Assembly: GCA_003367665.1 (NCBI GenBank)
Contig: QKXI01000009.1
Location: 62,100 to 126,099, forward strand
Origin: Leifsonia sp. ku-ls
GTDB taxonomy: Bacteria > Actinomycetota > Actinomycetes > Actinomycetales > Microbacteriaceae
Direction: 5' to 3'
Length of the DNA stretch: 64,000 bases
The notes below the pieces were generated by a model. It had not been told where the DNA came from and made no database searches. It worked only from the letters and a program-made list of their open reading frames with translations. Of the stretch, positions 1-9,070 are shown in pieces (positions within the stretch are counted from its first letter, which is position 1; each line of letters begins with the position of its first letter). A program made the translations under genes and the position numbers.

Positions 1-1311
1 CGCGATGCGCGCGTAGCGCTCCTCGTCGTACACCCAGGGCGCACCCGTCGCGACCCATCCGCCGCTCACCCGACGGACCGCGCCGTCGACGTCGAGCACT
101 TTCAGCAGCAGCTCGAGCGTCGACGCACGCAGGTCGACCCGGCTCTCGAGGACGCGCGTGGACTGGGGCGCGTCGCCCAGCGCATCCAGGACCGCGGCCG
201 CCTTCTCTTCGGACGGCATGGACGCGGTGGCGAAGTACTGCCAGATCGCGCGGTCCTCCGGGCCGGGCAGCAGCAGGACGTCGGCGTTGTCGGTGGCTCG
301 GCCCGCGCGGCCGACCTGCTGGTAGTACGCCACCGGCGAGGACGGCGCGCCGAGGTGCACGACGAATCCGAGGTCGGGCTTGTCGAAGCCCATTCCGAGC
401 GCACTCGTCGCCACCAGGGCCTTCACCTCGTTGCGCTTGAGCCGGCCCTCCAGATCTTCGCGCTCGGCCGTGTCGGTCTGCCCGGTGTAGGCGTAGGCCT
501 CGTGCCCGGCCCTGCGCAGCACACGTGCGGTGTCTTCCGCGGCGGACACGGTCAGCGTGTAGACGATGCCACTGCCCGGCAGATCGGTCAGGTGACCGGC
601 GAGCCACGCCAGCCGGGCGGTCGCGTCGGGAAGGGGCAGCACTCCGAGGCGGAGGGACCGGCGCGCGAGCGGCCCGCGGATGGTCAGGACCTCGCCTGAC
701 CGGCCGGCCCCCAGTTGCTCGACCACATCGGCGACCACCCGTTCGTTGGCCGTCGCGGTGGTCGCGAGCACGGGGATGTCTGCCGGCAGCAGCGCGATGA
801 GGTCGCGCAGGCGGCGGTAGTCGGGCCGGAAGTCGTGGCCCCAGTCGGAGATGCAGTGCGCCTCGTCGACGACGAGGAGGCCGCTCCGCTCCACCAGAGC
901 GGGCAGCTGCGTGTCGCGGAACTCGGGATTGTTGAGCCGCTCGGGCGAGACCAGCAGCACGTCGACCGAGTCTTCGCGCAGGCGCGCCGCCACATCGTCC
1001 CACTCGTGGCGGTTCGCCGAGTTGATGGTGACGGCGCGCACGCCCGCGCGTTCCGCCGCGGCGACCTGATCGCGCATCAGGGCGAGCAGGGGGGAGACCA
1101 GGATGGTCGGGCCGGCCCCTCTCGCCCGCAGGAGCATGGTGGCGACGAAGTACACGGCCGACTTGCCCCAGCCGGTGCGTTGCACCACCAGCGCACGACG
1201 GTGGTCGTCGACCAGCGCGCGGATGGCCTCGAACTGGCCGTCGTGGAACTCCGCCTCCGGTCGCCCGACGAGGGAGCGGAGGCTGGAGAGGGCATCTGTG
1301 GCGGTGGTCAT
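1..1311 (-). CDS. recQ: ATP-dependent DNA helicase RecQ (3' end beyond window)
   Basis: This is an SF2 DNA helicase that unwinds DNA 3'-5' in recombination and repair. The N-terminal half shows a Q-motif region, Walker A QRTGWGKS at about residues 44-51, a VVDEAHCISDWGHDFRPDYR segment (DEAH box plus the aromatic-rich loop typical of RecQ) and an ATTATA motif III. The reading frame runs off the window start after 437 codons, so the C-terminal helicase and RQC/HRDC parts are not visible. No Shine-Dalgarno (SD) sequence precedes the ATG. A GACGAT hexamer ends 6 nt upstream, suggesting a leaderless transcript. Some actinobacterial RecQ-like proteins carry extra C-terminal domains, which cannot be judged here. 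Confidence 0.9.
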   Translation of the reverse strand, partial: MTTATDALSSLRSLVGRPEAEFHDGQFEAIRALVDDHRRALVVQRTGWGKSAVYFVATMLLRARGAGPTILVSPLLALMRDQVAAAERAGVRAVTINSANRHEWDDVAARLREDSVDVLLVSPERLNNPEFRDTQLPALVERSGLLVVDEAHCISDWGHDFRPDYRRLRDLIALLPADIPVLATTATANERVVADVVEQLGAGRSGEVLTIRGPLARRSLRLGVLPLPDATARLAWLAGHLTDLPGSGIVYTLTVSAAEDTARVLRRAGHEAYAYTGQTDTAEREDLEGRLKRNEVKALVATSALGMGFDKPDLGFVVHLGAPSSPVAYYQQVGRAGRATDNADVLLLPGPEDRAIWQYFATASMPSEEKAAAVLDALGDAPQSTRVLESRVDLRASTLELLLKVLDVDGAVRRVSGGWVATGAPWVYDEERYARIA

Positions 1312-1403
1312 GGAGCCATCGTCGCAGGGACGCCTGACGGCCGGCCCCGATCGCCGGAATCTGTGGAGAAGTGCGATCGGGGGCCGGCTGTGGACGGAAT
1401 GGC

Positions 1404-1787
1404 TCAGACGTGCGGGCGGACGCGGCGGCGCTGCGAGGCCCGGATGCCGCCGAGCAGGGCGGACACCACGATGATCAGCCCGAGCGCGGCGGCCGCGAGG
1501 GCCCACGCCGAGCCAGGGGTGAGGGAGCGCAGCCAGAGGGCGACGTCCGCGGCCCGTTCTGCCGACGCGAGGACGTAGAGGGTCGCCCCGGAGAACAGCG
1601 TGAGGAGCAGTCCCCAGACCACTCCACCCCAGCGGATCGGCGCGCGCCCACCCGGCGTGGAAGGTGCGGGCGCCGGCCAGGCAGCGGTGCTCTCCCGCAG
1701 GTCGGGCGCCGAGGGCGGTGCCACCGGCGTCGTCGGCGAACCCTCCGCGCCGAGCCCGGCCGTCACGTCGTCGTTCTGTTCGCTCAT
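1404..1787 (-). CDS. Small membrane protein of the PspC locus
   Basis: This 127-residue protein has a Pro/Ala-rich hydrophilic N-terminus of about 50 residues. Two hydrophobic helices follow (around WGGVVWGLLLTLFSGATLYV and WALAAAALGLIIVVSALLGG), and it ends in an Arg-rich cytoplasmic tail. A good SD (GAGGAG, about 6 nt before ATG) supports the start. It follows the PspC-domain gene by 23 bp on the same strand, so the two are probably co-transcribed. The family is not recognised. It is probably an accessory membrane component of the PspC stress module. Confidence 0.75.
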   Translation of the reverse strand: MSEQNDDVTAGLGAEGSPTTPVAPPSAPDLRESTAAWPAPAPSTPGGRAPIRWGGVVWGLLLTLFSGATLYVLASAERAADVALWLRSLTPGSAWALAAAALGLIIVVSALLGGIRASQRRRVRPHV

Positions 1788-1810
1788 CTTCGTCTCCTCG
1801 TCCGTCTCGG

Positions 1811-3358
1811 TCACTGCTGCAGGAGGGCGGGGAGGCCCTCGTGGGTGAGGTGGATTCCGGCGATCCCGTCCCCGGCGAGCACCAGAGCCGCCACGGTCAG
1901 GGCGGCGAGCAGGATCCCGAGGAAGATCAGGAACCCGCTGCGTCGGCGGGCGAGGCCCGCGATCAGCACGACGACGCCCACCACGAGCGTCGCGGCGGCC
2001 AGTCCCGCCGCCGTCGTGTAGCGGGCGACCTCCGCCAGCTGCGGCCAGACGATCGCCACGATGGAGCCGGCCACCAGCGAGAGGCCCACGGTGAGCCAGC
2101 CGACCGCCGCGCCGACCCGCGGGTTCGCCGCCCGGTACGCGTCCCGGCGCGCCGCCGCCTCGGCCGTCGCGACCGCGACCCTGGCACGCTGCTCCGCCGA
2201 GCGCTGCGCCTTGACAGCGCGCATGTCGGCCGCCAGCCGCTGCTTCCACACCGCGTGGTCGGCGCGCCACTGGGCCTGGCGCTGCTGCCAGTCGGCCAGG
2301 TCCTCCGGCGAGGCGCCCTGCGGGGGCGCGGGCGGCGGGGTCGGCTCGGCCGCGATGTCCAGCTGCACGGTGTCCGCGGCGGTGGTGGATGGTGCGCCGG
2401 TGGATGCCGCGCCTGTGGATGCGCCGACGGTGGATGCGGCGATGGTGGACGCCGCGACGGTGGCCGCCGTCGACCCGGCCGCCGCCGCCCCGACCGACGG
2501 TCCGTGCGCCTGCCCGGCCGGTGCACCGGCGTCCGAGGCGGTCGACGCACCGGTGTCCGTGGCGGCCGGCGCACCGGTGTCGGAGGCGCCCGAGGCGTCC
2601 GAGGCGTCCGGCGCACCAGTGCCCGCCGTGGCCGGCGACCCTTGCGCCTGCCCGGCCGACGACCCCTGCGCCTGCCCGGCCGACGACCCCTGCGCCTGCG
2701 CGGCCGACGGCGCCTGCGCCTGCGCAGCCCACGCCCCCTGCGCCTGCCCAGCCGACGACCCATGCGCCCCCGGCGACCCGACGCCCGACGACCCCGCGGC
2801 CGCCCCCCATCCGCTCGCCCGGCCGCTCCCGTCGGACCAGCGCCCCTCCGACCGTTGCACCGCCACCACGATCAACGCGACGACCGCGCCGATCACGACG
2901 AGCGTCCACACCACACGGCCGACGATCTCGCCCCAGGCGGGCACGTCCCAGAACGGGCCGCCCGCCCACCAGAATCCGCTCGCCCACGGCAGGAGCGACA
3001 GCAGGAGCATGACGCCGATGGCCACCATGGGTGGCTCGAAGTCGCCCTCGAACAGCCGCTGCAGGTGGATGCTGCCGTCCCGGTCGGGCAGGAGCGCCCA
3101 CGCCGCCGCGTACAGCAGCAGCACGGGGACGCCGAGGATCCCGGCCACGACGACGATCCCGCGCACGATCAGCGGGTCGATGCCGAGCCGGTATGCGATG
3201 CCCGCGCAGACCCCGCCGAGCCAGCCGTCGGCGCGGACGACGCCGAGCCCGCGCATCCAATCGAAGAACCGGGTCCCGCGCCCGGAGAACCCGGTCCGCG
3301 GACCGCCGTACGGGTTCGTCGGCGTCCCCACCGGTGGAGTCGAATCGTTCTGTGACAT
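1811..3358 (-). CDS. PspC domain-containing membrane protein
   Basis: The N-terminal 100 residues hold a PspC domain: the amphipathic R-x-DGWLGGVCAGIAYRLGID motif followed by hydrophobic helices. Two further helices lie around residues 110-165. A low-complexity Gly/Ser/Ala/Gln linker of about 150 residues follows, with near-repeats of SSAGQAQG, then a charged coiled segment and three or more C-terminal membrane helices. PspC proteins sense envelope stress. The gene is divergent from a kinase that also carries a PspC segment, an arrangement like LiaF/LiaRS. An upstream in-frame ATG at 3367 lacks room for its SD, so the ATG at 3358 is preferred. Confidence 0.85.
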   Translation of the reverse strand: MSQNDSTPPVGTPTNPYGGPRTGFSGRGTRFFDWMRGLGVVRADGWLGGVCAGIAYRLGIDPLIVRGIVVVAGILGVPVLLLYAAAWALLPDRDGSIHLQRLFEGDFEPPMVAIGVMLLLSLLPWASGFWWAGGPFWDVPAWGEIVGRVVWTLVVIGAVVALIVVAVQRSEGRWSDGSGRASGWGAAAGSSGVGSPGAHGSSAGQAQGAWAAQAQAPSAAQAQGSSAGQAQGSSAGQAQGSPATAGTGAPDASDASGASDTGAPAATDTGASTASDAGAPAGQAHGPSVGAAAAGSTAATVAASTIAASTVGASTGAASTGAPSTTAADTVQLDIAAEPTPPPAPPQGASPEDLADWQQRQAQWRADHAVWKQRLAADMRAVKAQRSAEQRARVAVATAEAAARRDAYRAANPRVGAAVGWLTVGLSLVAGSIVAIVWPQLAEVARYTTAAGLAAATLVVGVVVLIAGLARRRSGFLIFLGILLAALTVAALVLAGDGIAGIHLTHEGLPALLQQ

Positions 3359-3473
3359 GCTCACCATCCTGGTGGCGCCGGCGCGCCGCGGGCATCCGGT
3401 GAACCCCTGAGCCGACCCTGATTCCCCCGGGCTCCGGGTGCGGGGCGGTGCCGGGTCTGATTGGATTCCAGCT

Positions 3474-4697
3474 ATGTCCTCGTCCGCACCAGCCGGTCCC
3501 CGCGCCGGCCTCGACCGGCCGCCGCTCGCGCGCCCCCGGTCGTGCCGGGTGAGCGGCGTGTCGGTCGCGCTCGCCGACCACCTGGGCTGGCCCGTCGCGG
3601 CCGTGCGGTGGGCGTTCGTGGGGGCGACGTTCGTCGGGGGCGCCGGTCTGCTCCTCTATCTCTGGCTGTGGGCGCTGACCCCGCTCCGGCCGCCGTCGGG
3701 CTCGGACCCGGTGGACGGCGTCCGGCGCCGGGTGAACCTGCCGTGGGTCCTCGCCGGGGCGGGTGCCGCCTCCGGTGTCGCGTCCGTCGTGCTGGCGGCA
3801 GGAGGTGCGACGGCTGCCGGCTTCGGAGCCCTCGCCGCGTCCGTCGCGCTGCTCGTGCTCGCGGTGGCCTGGGAGACCCTCGCCGACGAGGAGCCCGCGG
3901 CCTTCGCGCCACTCTCGCCGACGGTGTTCCGCGTCGCGTGCGGCGCCTTCCTCGTCGTCGTCGCGCTCGCCATCGCCTTCACCCAGAACGTGGGCGGCTC
4001 CGGGATGCTGTGGCTGGGAATCCTGATCGCCACCTTCGCCGGCGCCGCCGTGCTGGTCGCTCCGTGGGCGGTCAGACTGTGGCGTGAGCTGATCTCGGAG
4101 CGCACCGCGCGCATCAAGGAGGAGCAGCGTGCGGAGATGGCGGCGCACCTGCACGACTCCGTGCTGCAGACGCTGGCGCTCATCCAGAACCGGGCGGGCG
4201 CCTCCAGCGAGGTGGGCCGCATCGCCCGCGCGCAGGAGCGGGAGCTGCGCGAGTGGCTCTACGCCGACGCCGCCGGGTCCGCGCGCGAGGAGCGCGACCT
4301 CGGCGCCGAGCTGCGTGAGGTGGCGGCGGCGCTGGAGGTCGACCACCCGGTCCACTTCGACGTGGTGACCGTCGGCGAGCCGGTGCGGAGCGCGCCGCCC
4401 GAGCTGGGCGCCGCCGCACGCGAGGCGATGCTGAACGCGGCGCGGCACGCCGGCGGAGAGGTCTCGGTCTACATCGAGGGCGCGCCCGCGAGCGGGCAGA
4501 GCGCGGCCAGGGTGGACGTCTTCATCCGCGACCGGGGACCGGGCTTCGACCTGTCCGCCCTTCCCGAGGGGCGCCTCGGCGTCCGAGAATCGATCATCGG
4601 CCGGATGCGGCGGGCCGGCGGCCAGGCCACCGTGAACGCGCGCGCGACCGGTACCGAGATCCAGCTGACCATCGACATCCCGAGCGAGACGACATGA
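3474..4697 (+). CDS. PspC-type sensor histidine kinase
   Basis: This 407-residue sensor kinase starts with a PspC-like segment (RVSGVSVALADHLGW, residues about 25-40, plus a helix). Several more membrane helices follow up to about residue 200. The HisKA_3-type dimerisation motif HLHDSVLQTL is next, with phospho-acceptor His227, then an HATPase domain with EAMLNAARHAGG (N box) and DRGPGFD (G1). It overlaps the response regulator by 4 bp (ATGA), so the two are translationally coupled. Its fusion of PspC to a NarL-type kinase and its divergence from the PspC gene indicate a cell-envelope stress circuit. Confidence 0.9.
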   Translation: MSSSAPAGPRAGLDRPPLARPRSCRVSGVSVALADHLGWPVAAVRWAFVGATFVGGAGLLLYLWLWALTPLRPPSGSDPVDGVRRRVNLPWVLAGAGAASGVASVVLAAGGATAAGFGALAASVALLVLAVAWETLADEEPAAFAPLSPTVFRVACGAFLVVVALAIAFTQNVGGSGMLWLGILIATFAGAAVLVAPWAVRLWRELISERTARIKEEQRAEMAAHLHDSVLQTLALIQNRAGASSEVGRIARAQERELREWLYADAAGSAREERDLGAELREVAAALEVDHPVHFDVVTVGEPVRSAPPELGAAAREAMLNAARHAGGEVSVYIEGAPASGQSAARVDVFIRDRGPGFDLSALPEGRLGVRESIIGRMRRAGGQATVNARATGTEIQLTIDIPSETT

Positions 4698-5368
4698 GTG
4701 AACCCAGCGACGGCGACCGGCCCGTGACCGTGGTGATCGTCGACGATCACTCCATCTTCCGGTCGGGGTTGCGCTCCGACCTCGACGCACGCCTGCAGGT
4801 CGTCGGTGAGGCGGCGGACGTGGACGCGGCGGTCGCCGCCGTGCTCGAGACGCGACCCGACGTCGTGCTGCTGGACGTGCACCTGCCCGGCGGCGCGGGC
4901 GGCGGAGGGGCCGAGGTCGTGCGCCGCACGGCCGCCCAGGCGCCGCAGACGCGGTTCCTCGCCCTGAGCGTCTCCGACGCGGCGGAAGACGTCGTCGGGG
5001 TGATCCGCGCCGGGGCGCGTGGGTACCTGACCAAGGGCAGCTCCGGTCGCCAGGTCAGCGACGCCGTGGTGGCGGTCGCGGGCGGCGACGCGGTGTTCTC
5101 CCCGAAACTGGCCGGATTCGTCCTCGACGCGTTCGGCGCCGCCGCGGGGGAGCAGGCGGAGTCGACCGACGAGCTCGACCGACTGTCCGCACGCGAGCGG
5201 GAGGTCATGCGGCTCATCGCCCGGGGCTACGCCTACAAGGAGGTCGCGGCCGAGCTGTTCATCTCCATCAAGACGGTGGAGACCCACGTCTCGGCCGTGC
5301 TGCGCAAGCTGCAGCTGTCGTCCCGGCACGAGCTGACGGCCTGGGCGCTGGAGCGCCGGCTGCTCTGA
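4694..5368 (+). CDS. LuxR/NarL-family response regulator
   Basis: The receiver domain covers residues about 10-130, with acidic pair Asp17/Asp18, phospho-acceptor Asp61 in VVLLDVHLPGG, and a conserved Lys in YLTKGSSG. The C-terminal GerE helix-turn-helix (LSAREREVMRLIARGYAYKEVA, ISIKTVETHVSAVLRKL) lies around residues 160-220. It is the partner of the upstream PspC-type kinase, with which it overlaps by 4 bp. It probably drives the divergent PspC promoter between 3358 and 3474, but no operator could be defined by eye. Confidence 0.93.
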   Translation: MSEPSDGDRPVTVVIVDDHSIFRSGLRSDLDARLQVVGEAADVDAAVAAVLETRPDVVLLDVHLPGGAGGGGAEVVRRTAAQAPQTRFLALSVSDAAEDVVGVIRAGARGYLTKGSSGRQVSDAVVAVAGGDAVFSPKLAGFVLDAFGAAAGEQAESTDELDRLSAREREVMRLIARGYAYKEVAAELFISIKTVETHVSAVLRKLQLSSRHELTAWALERRLL

Positions 5369-5378
5369 GATGACCGCT

Positions 5379-5408
5379 TTGCGGGCGGACGTGGGCGTCA
5401 CGTACACT
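5379..5408 (+). promoter_or_regulatory. Promoter of the tRNA-Trp/secE/nusG unit
   Basis: TTGCGG at 5379-5384 and TACACT at 5403-5408 are separated by 18 bp. This gives a predicted transcription start near 5415, about 80 nt before the tRNA. It matches the housekeeping sigma pattern seen elsewhere in the window (TTGCGC-N18-TAGCCT before rplJ). Confidence 0.5.
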
Positions 5409-5495
5409 TGACGAGGTGGTTGAATCCGCCAAGCTTTTCTGCGCCCTTTTTTGTTTCAGAATGATGGCGACGTGAGGTGCGGGGATTCGCTTCTT

Positions 5496-5568
<73 letters not shown>

Positions 5569-5610
5569 CACATCGGCACCCGGGTGCCGGTCCACGAAAG
5601 GTGTAACAAG

Positions 5611-5883
5611 GTGGCCCGAAAGGTAATCGACGAGCCGAGCGAGGAGATCGTCGCCAACGCGAAGAAGGATCGCGCCGCACGGCGCAACCCCTTCGCGCGG
5701 ATCGCCCTGTTCATCCGGCAGGTCATCGGGGAGCTCAAGAAGGTCGTCACTCCGACCCGCAAGGAGCTCTTCAGCTACACCGGTGTCGTGCTCGTGTTCG
5801 TGGTGATCATGATGGCTCTCGTGTCCCTCCTTGACTGGGTGTTCGGACTGGGTGTCTTCTGGGTGTTCGGAAACCCGAAGTAG
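5611..5883 (+). CDS. secE: Preprotein translocase subunit SecE
   Basis: The small SecE subunit (90 residues) of the SecYEG channel has a charged N-terminal region. The conserved amphipathic segment FIRQVIGELKKVVTPTRKEL follows, then a single C-terminal membrane helix (TGVVLVFVVIMMALVSLLDW). The GTG at 5611 is preferred because GAAAGG lies about 8 nt upstream. Longer in-frame readings run into the tRNA. It precedes nusG by 54 bp. Confidence 0.93.
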   Translation: MARKVIDEPSEEIVANAKKDRAARRNPFARIALFIRQVIGELKKVVTPTRKELFSYTGVVLVFVVIMMALVSLLDWVFGLGVFWVFGNPK

Positions 5884-5937
5884 ACGACGTCGACAGGGGC
5901 CGCTCCGGCCCTCCCGACAAGAAATGGAATGAATTCA

Positions 5938-6861
5938 GTGTCTGAGACCAATCGCGACGACGTGGACTGGGCCCCCGCTGCGGAGCAGTCCTCCGAAGAC
6001 GACGAGGCGCAGACCGGCAACGTCCTCGCCAGCGAGGACGAGGCGTCCGACGCGGCCGAGCACGAGGCTCTGCACGTCGTCGCCGACGACGGCACCGAGA
6101 TCGATCTCGACGCCGTGCTCGACGCCATGGCGGAGGCGGTCGACCCCGAGGCCGACCGTGCCGTCGACGAGGCCCTCGAGGTCGACAGCGAGGACGAGGC
6201 CGAGGCCGCCCAGCTCGCGGTCGAGGACGAGGAGGACGAGGCGGTCGCCGACCCCTACGAGGCGTTCCGCGCCGAGCTGCGCTCCAAGATCGGCAAGTGG
6301 TACGTCATCCACTCGTACGCGGGCTTCGAGCGCCGCGTGAAGTCCAACATCGAGAACCGCATGGTCTCGATGAACATGGAGGACTACATCTACGAGGTCC
6401 AGGTCCCGATGGAGGACGTGGTCGAGATCAAGAACGGCCAGCGCAAGATGGTCAACCGCGTGCGCATCCCGGGCTACGTGCTCGTGCGCATGGACCTCAA
6501 CGAGGACAGCTGGTCGGTCGTGCGTCACACCCCGGGCGTCACCGGCTTCGTCGGCAACGCCCACAACCCGACGCCGCTGCGCTTCGAGGAGGCCTTCTCG
6601 ATGCTGAAGAGCCTCGTGCAGGTCGAGGCCGCGCCGGCCAAGGGCGCCGCGAAGGGCCAGAAGGCCGCCGCGCGCGTCATCCCCGCCGAGGTCGACTTCG
6701 AGATCGGCGAGACCATCACCATCAAGGAGGGCTCGTTCGCGGGCCTGCCGGGTTCGATCAGCGAGATCAAGCCGGAGAGCGGCAAGCTCACCGTGCTCGT
6801 GTCGCTGTTCGAGCGCGAGACGCCGGTCGAGCTCAGCTTCGACCAGGTCACGAAGCTCTAG
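5938..6861 (+). CDS. nusG: Transcription termination/antitermination protein NusG
   Basis: NusG binds RNA polymerase and links it to Rho or the ribosome. The NGN domain ([20 protein letters not shown] through [10 protein letters not shown] and [11 protein letters not shown]) and the C-terminal KOW domain ([20 protein letters not shown]) are intact. An N-terminal extension of about 110 very acidic residues (Asp/Glu/Ala-rich) makes it about 307 residues against about 180 in E. coli; such extensions are usual in actinobacteria. The GTG at 5938 has GGA 9 nt upstream. The in-frame ATG at 5929 abuts that SD, so it is the less likely start. Confidence 0.95.
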   Translation: MSETNRDDVDWAPAAEQSSEDDEAQTGNVLASEDEASDAAEHEALHVVADDGTEIDLDAVLDAMAEAVDPEADRAVDEALEVDSEDEAEAAQLAVEDEEDEAVADPYEAFRAELRSKIGKWYVIHSYAGFERRVKSNIENRMVSMNMEDYIYEVQVPMEDVVEIKNGQRKMVNRVRIPGYVLVRMDLNEDSWSVVRHTPGVTGFVGNAHNPTPLRFEEAFSMLKSLVQVEAAPAKGAAKGQKAAARVIPAEVDFEIGETITIKEGSFAGLPGSISEIKPESGKLTVLVSLFERETPVELSFDQVTKL

Positions 6862-6900
6862 GGAACATCCAGAGCCTCCCCACTGTTTTTCAGAACACCG

Positions 6901-6923
6901 GGTCTCGGAAGGGCCGAGAAACC
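6901..6923 (+). other. Hairpin in the nusG-rplK intergenic leader
   Basis: Arms TCTCGG (6903-6908) and CCGAGA (6914-6919) form a short stem with loop AAGGG, 58 nt before rplK. There is no U-tract. It could be part of a leader through which L1 represses its own L11-L1 operon, but no clear 23S mimic could be confirmed by eye. Confidence 0.3.
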
Positions 6924-6980
6924 GGGAGAGCGACGAGGGCTGCGGCCTGAGGCGCTCGAACACACAAAGAAGGAAGAGAC

Positions 6981-7412
6981 ATGGCACCGAAGAAGAAGGT
7001 CACCGGTCTGATCAAGCTTCAGATCAACGCCGGCGCCGCCAACCCGGCCCCGCCGATCGGCCCGGCCCTGGGTCAGCACGGCGTGAACATCATGGAGTTC
7101 TGCAAGGCGTACAACGCGGCGACCGAGTCGCAGCGCGGCAACGTCATCCCGGTCGAGATCACCGTGTACGAGGACCGCTCGTTCACGTTCGTCCTGAAGA
7201 CCCCGCCGGCGGCCGAGCTGATCAAGAAGGCGGCCGGCGTCGCCAAGGGCTCCGGCGTCCCGCACACCACCAAGGTCGGCAAGCTGACCCAGGAGCAGGT
7301 GCGCCAGATCGCCGAGCAGAAGATGGTCGACCTCAACGCCAACGACATCGACGCGGCGTCGAAGATCATCGCAGGCACCGCCCGTTCGATGGGCATCACG
7401 GTCGAGGCGTAA
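6981..7412 (+). CDS. rplK: 50S ribosomal protein L11
   Basis: The 143-residue length is standard. The sequence [20 protein letters not shown], the N-terminal domain with [13 protein letters not shown] and the C-terminal rRNA-binding domain ending [13 protein letters not shown] are diagnostic. L11 forms the stalk base that contacts elongation factors. SD GAAGGAAGAG lies just before the ATG. It is followed 71 bp later by rplA. Confidence 0.98.
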   Translation: MAPKKKVTGLIKLQINAGAANPAPPIGPALGQHGVNIMEFCKAYNAATESQRGNVIPVEITVYEDRSFTFVLKTPPAAELIKKAAGVAKGSGVPHTTKVGKLTQEQVRQIAEQKMVDLNANDIDAASKIIAGTARSMGITVEA

Positions 7413-7483
7413 GCCAGACCCCCTCAAGACATCCGTGGAAGAGCCGGCCAGGCTCGCACCACATTCTCGTTAGGAGAAATCAC

Positions 7484-8173
7484 ATGGCACAGAAGTCCAA
7501 GGCCTACCGGGCCGCGGCCGAGAAGATCGAGCCCGGAAAGTTCTACACCCCCGCCGAGGCCGTCGCCCTGGCGAAGGAGACCGGCTCCGCCAAGTTCAAC
7601 TCGACCGTCGAGGTCGCGCTGAAGCTCGGCGTCGACCCGCGCAAGGCGGACCAGATGGTCCGCGGTACCGTCATTCTTCCTCACGGTACGGGCAAGACCG
7701 CCCGCGTCATCGTGTTCGCCACCGGCCCCGCGGCCGAGGCGGCCATCGCGGCCGGTGCGGACGAGGTCGGCGGCGCCGACCTGATCGAGAAGGTCGCCGG
7801 CGGTTACACCGACTTCGACGCGGCCGTCTCCACCCCGGAGCTCATGGGCCAGGTCGGCCGTCTCGGCAAGGTGCTCGGCCCGCGCGGCCTCATGCCGAAC
7901 CCGAAGACCGGCACGGTCACCCCGGACGTGGCGAAGGCCGTCTCCGACATCAAGGGCGGAAAGATCGAGTTCCGCGTCGACAAGCACGCCAACGTGCACT
8001 TCGTCGTGGGCAAGGCGGGCTTCACCGCCGAGCAGCTGAACGACAACATCAAGACCGCCCTCGAGGAGGTCGTGCGTCTCAAGCCGTCCGCAGCGAAGGG
8101 CCGCTACATCCAGAAGGGCGCCGTGTCGACCACGTTCGGCCCCGGCATCCCGCTGGATGTCAACGCCATCTGA
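7484..8173 (+). CDS. rplA: 50S ribosomal protein L1
   Basis: This is L1 (229 residues), a 23S rRNA-binding protein of the mobile stalk and usual translational repressor of its own operon. The core motifs [35 protein letters not shown] and [15 protein letters not shown] are present. SD TAGGAG is well placed. A strong terminator hairpin follows, so the operon ends here and does not run into rplJ as it does in many bacteria. Confidence 0.98.
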   Translation: MAQKSKAYRAAAEKIEPGKFYTPAEAVALAKETGSAKFNSTVEVALKLGVDPRKADQMVRGTVILPHGTGKTARVIVFATGPAAEAAIAAGADEVGGADLIEKVAGGYTDFDAAVSTPELMGQVGRLGKVLGPRGLMPNPKTGTVTPDVAKAVSDIKGGKIEFRVDKHANVHFVVGKAGFTAEQLNDNIKTALEEVVRLKPSAAKGRYIQKGAVSTTFGPGIPLDVNAI

Positions 8174-8197
8174 GTTCGTTCACCGAACCTCCGGAAG

Positions 8198-8229
8198 GGG
8201 CCGGGACCGCAGTGCGGTCCCGGCCCTTT
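8198..8229 (+). terminator. Terminator of the rplK-rplA operon
   Basis: Arms 8198-8211 and 8213-8226 are perfectly complementary over 14 bases (GGGCCGGGACCGCA and its complement) and are followed by TTT. The apex must open by a base pair or two to form a loop. It lies 25 bp after the rplA stop. Confidence 0.85.
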
Positions 8230-8266
8230 GCGTCGTCCCGGGTCTAGTCGACCGTGGCGGCCCGGG

Positions 8267-8545
8267 TCACTTCACGAGGATGTTGTAGAGCGAGGTGACC
8301 GGCCCCGGCGTCCACCCCAGGTCGGCATAGCTGGTGTGGTACTCCTGCGTGATCGTCTGGATGGAGCCGCGCGTCGCCGTGGAGTCGACGGACGCCGGAA
8401 GCAGCACGTCGATCTGCAATCCGTGCCGAACGGACGTGAGAGGCAGCGTGCAGACGACCTTCTTGGCGGTGACGGAGCACGCGGTCGCCGGCGTGTACGC
8501 GACCGAGATCGTCGCTCCCGGCTTGAACGTCACGCATGAAAACAT
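8267..8545 (-). CDS. DUF11-like extracellular domain fragment, hypothetical
   Basis: The 92-residue product has the pattern of a single DUF11-type beta-sandwich repeat: PGATISVAYTP, then two cysteines in ACSVTAKKVVCTLPL, then a strand near IDVLLPAS. Such domains normally occur in long secreted surface proteins with a signal peptide, neither of which is present. AGGTGG sits too close to the ATG for a convincing SD. It is either a remnant of a larger surface-protein gene or a spurious ORF. Just upstream of it the DNA is more AT-rich than the rest of the window. Confidence 0.4.
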   Translation of the reverse strand: MFSCVTFKPGATISVAYTPATACSVTAKKVVCTLPLTSVRHGLQIDVLLPASVDSTATRGSIQTITQEYHTSYADLGWTPGPVTSLYNILVK

Positions 8546-8653
8546 GCCACCTGGTTGTTATATGAAGAGATGTGTGGATGAACGGACACTTGCGACGGCG
8601 GTCTCCGACGTCAAGAGGGAGGCCACGGCCCTTTCCGGACGTTCGCCGGAGAG

Positions 8654-9070
8654 TCAGGCGCGAGCCGGGTTCCGCGACCGACCCGTCGCGGTGAGGCGGA
8701 CGGCCGAGACCAGGTAGGCGAGGGCAAGGACCAGGGAGACCACTCCGCACACCCAGCCTGCCGGAGCGGCAGCGACCACCGACGAGGTCATCGTGCCCAC
8801 CGCTTGCAGAAGAAACCAGCCGGCGAGCACGTAGCCCGCGGTCGGGTAGGCGGTCATGCGCCACCACGAACGCGGCTCGTCGGATTCGTTCCCTCCCCGG
8901 AAGAGCCGGCTGAGGACGACCACGAACGCCAGGACGATCCCGCTGCTCACCACGACGCCCCACCCGGAATGCGTGGCGAGCTCGACGATGATGCCGGCCA
9001 CGATCGAGACGGTGTAGCCGAGAACGACCAGCATGGCTTTCGTTGCGCTGCTTCGTACTCGTATGGGCAT
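8654..9070 (-). CDS. Four-helix membrane protein, unknown function
   Basis: The protein has about 138 residues and four hydrophobic helices: near AMLVVLGYTVSIVAGIIVEL, GVVVSSGIVLAFVVVLSRLF, TAGYVLAGWFLLQAVG and VCGVVSLVLALAYLVSAV. Short charged loops connect them and the C-terminus is basic. The frame continues upstream to an ATG at 9175, but that extension is polar and lacks an SD, so the ATG at 9070 is preferred with moderate confidence. No family is recognised. Confidence 0.6.
   Translation of the reverse strand: MPIRVRSSATKAMLVVLGYTVSIVAGIIVELATHSGWGVVVSSGIVLAFVVVLSRLFRGGNESDEPRSWWRMTAYPTAGYVLAGWFLLQAVGTMTSSVVAAAPAGWVCGVVSLVLALAYLVSAVRLTATGRSRNPARA

Noticed and set aside
2500-2770. CRISPR-like array
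   Set aside because: The repeats are contiguous 24-bp coding units without unique spacers. No cas genes are in the window.
2389-3012. Rightward Arg/Pro-rich frame opposite the PspC linker
   Set aside because: The Arg/Pro-rich product mirrors the repetitive linker in another frame; no start signal supports it.
1404-4790. Single 1128-codon leftward reading frame
   Set aside because: It runs antisense through the histidine kinase gene. Only its last 128 codons make a protein with a good SD and membrane helices.
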